Positions 62,278-64,000 of a DNA stretch of 64,000 bases are shown here, one piece after another. A program made the translations under genes and the position numbers. The DNA comes from Fratercula arctica (taxonomy: Eukaryota > Chordata > Aves > Charadriiformes > Alcidae): contig CANTUZ010000004.1 in assembly GCA_947846985.1 (NCBI GenBank), positions 55,653,672 through 55,717,671 of the forward strand. Reading direction: 5' to 3'. The first letter of the stretch is position 1. Every line of letters begins with the position of its first letter. Under the pieces are notes generated by a model, which saw only the letters and a program-made list of their open reading frames with translations, was not told the origin of the DNA and made no database searches.

Positions 62278-64000
62278 TAGAATCATAGAGTCATAGAATC
62301 ATAGAATCATTTAGGTTGGAAAAGACCCTTGGGATCATCGAGTCCAACCATCAACTCCACTCTACAAAGTTCTCCCCTACACCATATCCCTTAACACCAC
62401 ATCTAAACGAGTCTTAAACACATTCAGGGATGGTGACTCCACCACCTCCCTGGGCAGCCTATTCCAGTGTCTGACCACTCTTTCTGTGAAGAATTTTTTC
62501 CTAATGTCCAGCCTAAACCTACCCTGCTGCAGCTTGAACCCATTCCCTCTTGTTCTATTGCTAATTACCTGTGAGAAGAGACCAGCACCAACCTCTCTAC
62601 AATGTCCTTTCAAGTAGTTGTAGAGAGTGATGAGGTCTCCCCTCAGCCTCCTCTTCCTCAAACTAAACAGTCCCAGCTCCTTCAATCGCTCCTCATAAGA
62701 TTTATTCTCCAGGCCCTTCACCAGCTTTGTTACCCTCCTCTGCACTCGCTCCAGCACCTCGATATCTCTCTCATATTGAAGTGCCCAGAACTGGACACAA
62801 TACTCAAGGTGTGGCCTCACCAGTGCTGAGTACAGGGGAACAATCACCTCCCTACTTCTGCTGATCACAGTATTTCTAATACAAGCCAGGATGCCATTGG
62901 CTTTCTTGGCCACCTGGGCACACTGCTGGCTCATGTTCAGCCGCTTGTCAATTAGAACTCCCAGGTCCTTTTCTGCCAGGCAGCTCTCCAGCCACACTTC
63001 CCCAAGCCTGTAGCGATGCATGGGGTTGTTGTGACCCAAGCGCAGGACCCGTCACTTGGCCTTGCTGAAGCACATTCCATTAGCGTTGGCCCATCGGTCC
63101 AATCTATCCAAGTCTCTCTGTAGAGCCTCCCTATCCTCATGTAGATCAGCACTCCCGCTTAGCTTTGTGTCATCTGCAAACTTGCTGATGATACACTCTA
63201 TGACCTTATCGAGGTCATCAATAAAGATGTTAAACAGAAATGGTCCCAACACTGAGCCCTGAGGAACACCACTTGTGACCGGCCACCAGCTGGATTTAAC
63301 TCCATTGACCACCACTCTTTGGGACCGCCCATCCAGCCAGTGCTTGATCCAGCAGACTGTATGCTCATCCAGGCCATGAGCCACCAGTTTTTCCATGAGA
63401 ATTCTATGGGGGACAGTGTCAAATGCTTTTCGAAAGTCTAGGTAGACAATGTCCACAGCCTTTCCCTCATCCAATAATTGGGTCATCTTGTCATAGAAGT
63501 AGATCAGGTTTGTCAGGCAGGACCTGCCTTTCGTAAACCCGTGCTGACTAGGCCTGATCCCCTGCTTGTCCATTATATGACTTGTAATGGCACTCAAGAT
63601 GATCTGCCTCATGACCTTCCCTGCTACTGAGGTCAGACTGACCTCATCCTTTGTGACTATGTTTCCCTCTGCATCCAATAAGGGAGGGAGATTTTCCCTA
63701 ATCCTCCTTTTGTTGTTAATGAATTTATAGAAACATTTTTTGTTATCCTTAACAGCTGTAGCTAGGTTGAGCTCTAGCTGCGCTTTGGCTCTCCTAATTT
63801 TCTCCCTGCATAGCTTCACTATATCCTTATAGTCTTCACGAGAGACCTGCCCTCTCTTCCAAAGGTCATAGACTCTCCTTTTGTTCTTGAGGTCCAGCCA
63901 AATGTCCCTATTTAGCCAGGCCTGTCTCCTTCCCTGCTTACTTGTTTTTCGGCACACGGGGACAGCCTCCTCCTGTGCCTTTAAGACTTCTCTCTTGAAG
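62278..64000 (-). mobile_element. CR1 LINE, 3' part with reverse-transcriptase ORF2; cut by window end
   Basis: This is minus-sense CR1. The 3' end carries repeated ATTCTATG-type octamers (62278-62312). Going 5' there is an open frame from 63038 down to 62377 (220 codons) and another from beyond the window end down to 63052. The second includes reverse-transcriptase motifs in order: [25 protein letters not shown] and the catalytic SKFADDTKL. The two frames are in phase and separated by a single TGA at about 63049, where CR1 usually has a sense codon after SKAK. The reading frame stays open to base 64000. This is the least decayed CR1 in the window. Confidence 0.92.
62377..64000 (-). pseudogene. 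CR1 ORF2 (reverse transcriptase), interrupted by one stop
   Basis: This is the C-terminal half of a CR1 ORF2 protein. The upstream segment runs from connector sequence ([19 protein letters not shown]) through the RT palm with the FADD box. After one in-frame TGA the frame resumes [15 protein letters not shown], continues to [19 protein letters not shown], and ends at CR1-type LRDMV-stop (62377). No endonuclease domain is visible because the window ends first. Confidence 0.85.

Overview
This is a piece of a vertebrate nuclear genome, almost certainly avian. The evidence is a single multi-exon gene with GT-AG splicing, a CpG-island promoter, many chicken-repeat-1 (CR1) LINE fragments ending in the avian ATTCTATG-type 3' microsatellite, and solo LTRs of an avian type. 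The gene's protein matches bird WDR1 more closely than mammalian WDR1. There is no prokaryotic or organellar sequence.

The centre of the window (about 28.3-49.2 kb) is one complete gene, WDR1 (actin-interacting protein 1, AIP1), on the minus strand. I placed all 15 coding exons by hand. They join without a frameshift or stop into a 607-residue protein made of WD repeats, which in this family form two seven-bladed beta-propellers. The start codon is at 48428-48430 and the stop at 29582-29584. The gene lies behind a CpG island of about 1 kb with repeated NRF1-type palindromes, GC boxes and a CArG/TATA-like element. Intron 9 is not GT-AG: it has the signals of a U12-type (minor spliceosome) AT-AC intron. 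The 3' UTR has two candidate polyadenylation signals.

1-28.3 kb lies downstream of WDR1 and has no gene I can support. It holds one solo ERV LTR (2942-3548) with TG...CA ends and a 4-bp target duplication, a MIR-like SINE remnant, CR1 fragments of several ages, a 31-bp tandem duplication, and a CpG-richer block near 23.1-23.7 kb that I could not classify. In mammals SLC2A9 follows WDR1; I recognised none of its exons here.

49.2-64 kb lies upstream of WDR1 and is also intergenic. It has a second solo LTR (56209-56691, minus orientation) with a perfect 6-bp target duplication, AT-rich simple repeats, two CR1 fragments, and the 3' part of a relatively young CR1 (62278-64000 and beyond). The reverse-transcriptase frame of that element is broken by only one visible stop codon.

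I found no new multi-gene system. The observations most worth checking are the U12 AT-AC intron in WDR1, the promoter architecture, the two datable solo LTRs, the nearly open CR1 reading frame at the right edge, and a few unexplained blocks downstream of the gene.
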